Shown: positions 22,195 through 24,351 of the stretch, in pieces | How positions within the stretch are numbered: the stretch's first letter is position 1 | How the letters are laid out: every line of letters begins with the position of its first letter | Origin: an uncultured Lachnospiraceae bacterium | Lineage (GTDB): Bacteria > Bacillota > Clostridia > Lachnospirales > Lachnospiraceae | Reading direction: 5' to 3' | Assembly (NCBI GenBank): GCA_910588755.1 | Contig: CAJUQZ010000058.1 | Location: forward strand, 1-24,351 | DNA: 24,351 bases | The notes under the pieces: model-generated | The model's database searches: none | Seen by the model: the letters and a program-made list of their open reading frames with translations, nothing else | What the model was told of the DNA's origin: nothing | Translations under genes and position numbers: made by a program

Positions 22195-23254
22195 TTGTAC
22201 AGATCTCCAATTCTACAGTATCTTGCTTCTGTGTCAGGCACAGATAGGCTTCTAGCTGCGGGAAACAGTTTTTCATATACTGTTGTATAAGCCCGCTGTT
22301 GTGTGTGCACAGCGCTGCCTGAAAAATTTCGCAGTAAGCTGCGTCTAACTCGTCCGTGCTGGTGCAAGAGTGGGCCTTAAAGGTAAAGGCTGTGTCGTCC
22401 CAGACAAGCAGTCGCACGGCGGTGCGGTGCTGTAGCATACTTACTATTTTGGAATAGCCCTCGCGCAGGAGTTTTTCGGCTTTTTCCTTTTCGGGAGGAA
22501 GCAGAAGGAGCAGGATTTGTTCGCTGTCTGACAGGGAGGTGCGCTCCTTGACCATCAGTTCGTTCTGCCTGGCGGAGAGTTTCCAGTGAATGTCGCGCGG
22601 CCGGTCGCCTGGCCGGTAGGCGCGGACATCGCTCACCTCTGTGTAGTCGCTGCCCTTTCTTGGACTCTCTGAAAGCCCGGTCATACTCAGGTAGGTTTCA
22701 GGCAGCCTTGTATTGGCGGCGGTATTGGCTTTTGGGAGCACGTAGAAGCTGCATTCCATAGCACAGTCTGTATGGATTTTAAAAATTCCAAGCAGGTCCG
22801 TGATAAAAAATGTCTGACATGCGAAGTAAATCCGCCCTAAGTTGGTCACGGTGACTGTCATCTGGAACTGTTTTTTGCCGTGAGGAGGAATGGACAGCAC
22901 GAGCTTTTGCTGGTTGACTGTCTGGTAAAAGGAGTTTCCGGCAAGGAAGGGCCATGTACCGCTCAGGGCACAAAGCCAGCTTTTGTTTGTTATGGTAAAG
23001 AGCACCGTAACCTGCTCATTTTGCCGGATGGTGCGCTGTTCTGGGGGAAGTGCACAGGCAATGCTGCCTGTCACATATCCGGCAAGGCGCCATGATACAC
23101 AGAAGGACAGCGGCATGAAAACAGTCAGAAGTACCGCTAGAACCAGAAAAAAGTATCCACGCAGAGCGAGAAGGAGCAGAATATCCACAAGGTAAACAAT
23201 CAGAAACAATGTCAGATGAAGCGGGGAAAGGCAAACGCGTTTTTTCCTGTTCAT
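22187..23254 (-). CDS. DUF58 domain protein
   Basis: The 355-residue protein has two N-terminal membrane helices (about 12-31 and 34-55), a beta-rich extracytoplasmic-like segment (70-160) and the DUF58 signature GSDYTEVSDVRAYRPGDRPR DIHWKLSAR (residues 201-229; a space marks an arbitrary break), followed by a von Willebrand A-like region without an obvious intact MIDAS. The family is regularly encoded between a MoxR AAA+ ATPase and a transglutaminase-like protein, as here, and is thought to be the MoxR partner in assembling or activating surface or metal-containing complexes. It starts 27 bp behind the moxR stop. Confidence 0.88.
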   Translation of the reverse strand: MNRKKRVCLSPLHLTLFLIVYLVDILLLLALRGYFFLVLAVLLTVFMPLSFCVSWRLAGYVTGSIACALPPEQRTIRQNEQVTVLFTITNKSWLCALSGTWPFLAGNSFYQTVNQQKLVLSIPPHGKKQFQMTVTVTNLGRIYFACQTFFITDLLGIFKIHTDCAMECSFYVLPKANTAANTRLPETYLSMTGLSESPRKGSDYTEVSDVRAYRPGDRPRDIHWKLSARQNELMVKERTSLSDSEQILLLLLPPEKEKAEKLLREGYSKIVSMLQHRTAVRLLVWDDTAFTFKAHSCTSTDELDAAYCEIFQAALCTHNSGLIQQYMKNCFPQLEAYLCLTQKQDTVELEICTNG

Positions 23255-23281
23255 GAATAGCCTCCATATTCAGCATTTTGG

Positions 23282-24211
23282 TCACAGTTTGGGGGTTTTG
23301 ACGGTTTCGCGCAGCTTATCGATCGCTGCTGTGGCGAGGATGCCCTCTGCGCGGGCCCGGGCGCTTAGGCGGACGCGGTGGGCAAGGACATCACAGAGAA
23401 CGTCCTGCACATCCTTTGCGGTTACATAGTCCCGTGAGGCGAGCATGGCCATTGCGCGCGACATGCGCAGCAGCGCGATTCCTGCGCGCGGGCTTGCGCC
23501 TAGTGAGAATAGGGTGTTATTTCGCGTTTCTTCTATTAAACATATAATATATTCATAGATGGCGTCATCGACGTAGATGGTCTCTGTCCTTGCCTGAATT
23601 TCCTTTAATTCCACGAGGGAAAGTACTGGTGTGATGTTGGAAATCTTTTTCCAGACCTCGCCCTTTAACAGTGCGACGGCGTCCTCGTGTCGGGGGTAGC
23701 CCATAGAAAGGCAGACTAAGAAGCGGTCAAGCTGGGATTCTGGCAACAGCTGGGTGCCGGAGGAGCCTGCAGGATTTTCGGTCGCAATCACAATAAACGG
23801 ATCGGGAAGTTGGCGCGTCGTGCCCTCGATGCTCACTTGACGTTCCTCCATCACCTCAAGGAGCGCGGACTGTGTCTTTGGCGAGGTGCGGTTGATCTCG
23901 TCGGCAAGCAGCAAGTTGCAGAAGACAGCACCCTTTTGAAATTCAAATTCACCCTTCTGGCTGTGGTACATGGAAAAGCCAAGCAGGTCGCTTGGAAGAA
24001 CGTCCGGCGTGAACTGGACGCGGCGGTAGTCTAAGGACAACACGCGCGCAAAGGTAGTGGCGAGTGTTGTCTTTCCAACGCCCGGGATATCCTCCATCAG
24101 GATATGTCCCCCGCCAATAATGGCGGCGAGCACCTTCCGCACAATGTCCTCTTTTCCTTTGATGATGCTATTTACGGTCTCCTGAACGGATATTAGTTTC
24201 TTCTCTGGCAT
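23282..24211 (-). CDS. MoxR-family AAA+ ATPase
   Basis: I place the start at 24211, where ACAGGAG precedes the ATG and the protein opens MPEKKLISVQETVNSIIKGK, as in other MoxR proteins. A frame extending to 24301 adds 30 residues without a binding site or similarity. The 309 residues contain Walker A PGVGKTT (43-49), Walker B LLLADE (100-105), the MoxR-typical LLEVMEERQVSIEG (117-130), ATENPAGSSGTQLLPESQLD (a sensor-1 and arginine-finger region) and the C-terminal lid ASPRAGIALLRMSRAMAM. MoxR ATPases act as chaperones for partner proteins, often of the von Willebrand A type. Here it heads a three-gene operon with DUF58 and transglutaminase-like genes. The 140 bp to its right, up to the window end, show no gene. 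Confidence 0.9.
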   Translation of the reverse strand: MPEKKLISVQETVNSIIKGKEDIVRKVLAAIIGGGHILMEDIPGVGKTTLATTFARVLSLDYRRVQFTPDVLPSDLLGFSMYHSQKGEFEFQKGAVFCNLLLADEINRTSPKTQSALLEVMEERQVSIEGTTRQLPDPFIVIATENPAGSSGTQLLPESQLDRFLVCLSMGYPRHEDAVALLKGEVWKKISNITPVLSLVELKEIQARTETIYVDDAIYEYIICLIEETRNNTLFSLGASPRAGIALLRMSRAMAMLASRDYVTAKDVQDVLCDVLAHRVRLSARARAEGILATAAIDKLRETVKTPKL

Positions 24212-24351
24212 AGATTTCTCCTGTGGTTTCTTAAATGGTTTTGTATAGTATTTCCTGTAATTGCCAATTTCATCAGGCGCTGTGGGAAAATAATTTTGCA
24301 AACACGCTCTAGTGCTCTATCCAGTCAGAAATTAGACTTGTGAGCCGCATG

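Noticed and set aside
24212..24301. 30-residue N-terminal extension of MoxR
   Set aside because: No binding site at 24301 and the extension is not MoxR-like; ACAGGAG supports 24211.
24310..24351. tRNA-like fragment on the minus strand (GGATAGAGCA-like D-arm)
   Set aside because: Only a D-arm-like string is visible; no acceptor stem, anticodon arm or T-arm can be built within the window.

Overview
The window looks like a low-to-mid GC Firmicutes chromosome, most likely a gut Lachnospiraceae (Roseburia/Agathobacter-like). This is inferred from the gene content: glucuronate and unsaturated-uronide catabolism, clostridial-type glycogen enzymes, a stand-alone CheY, strong AGGAGG-type ribosome binding sites and cre-like operators. 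No rRNA, complete tRNA, CRISPR array or transposase was recognised.

Region 1 (1-5650, mostly + strand) is accessory. It holds the 3' part of a GyrI/AraC-type effector-binding protein, a GNAT acetyltransferase with a C-terminal membrane hairpin, an N-terminally truncated pyridoxamine-phosphate-oxidase-like gene, and an internally deleted rifampin ADP-ribosyltransferase (arr) relic. These are followed by an orphan alpha/alpha-toroid protein and a sigma-70 family factor with a long C-terminal extension. That sigma gene is bracketed by two paralogous PhnB-like VOC genes.

Region 2 (5650-9373) is a uronate locus. A LacI-family regulator and uxaC run leftward, and kduI runs rightward from a shared 325-bp control region. 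That region carries back-to-back sigma-A promoters, a 14-bp perfect palindrome at the kduI start site, a cre-like site at the regulator start site, and two tandem ~59-bp repeats that each fold into a small hairpin with one compensatory base-pair change. A strong terminator closes kduI.

Region 3 (9374-16271) is a glycogen/alpha-glucan locus: a structured 350-bp intergenic stretch, a GlgX-type debranching enzyme, a single-domain CheY-like receiver, a second LacI-family regulator with twin GAAAACGTTTTC operators in front of it, and glycogen phosphorylase. The 3' end of a second, vanished lacI copy lies directly behind the regulator; nearly all of its differences are synonymous.

Region 4 (16330-19830) is a trio of unrecognised genes on the + strand: a 708-residue membrane protein with two YcxB-like modules and a Q/E-rich repeat linker, a ~214-residue protein that seems cut short by an amber codon (28 further open, coding-like codons follow in frame), and a 139-residue protein. 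The first of these also has a 57-bp tandem duplication of its 3' end.

Region 5 (19825-24211, - strand) is a MoxR ATPase - DUF58 - transglutaminase-like membrane protein operon that converges on region 4.

The window's main oddities are three independent, diverged tandem duplications of ~57-70 bp next to gene ends, gene relics (arr, lacI tail, amber-truncated ORF), the sigma/VOC arrangement, and the uncharacterised membrane-protein trio.
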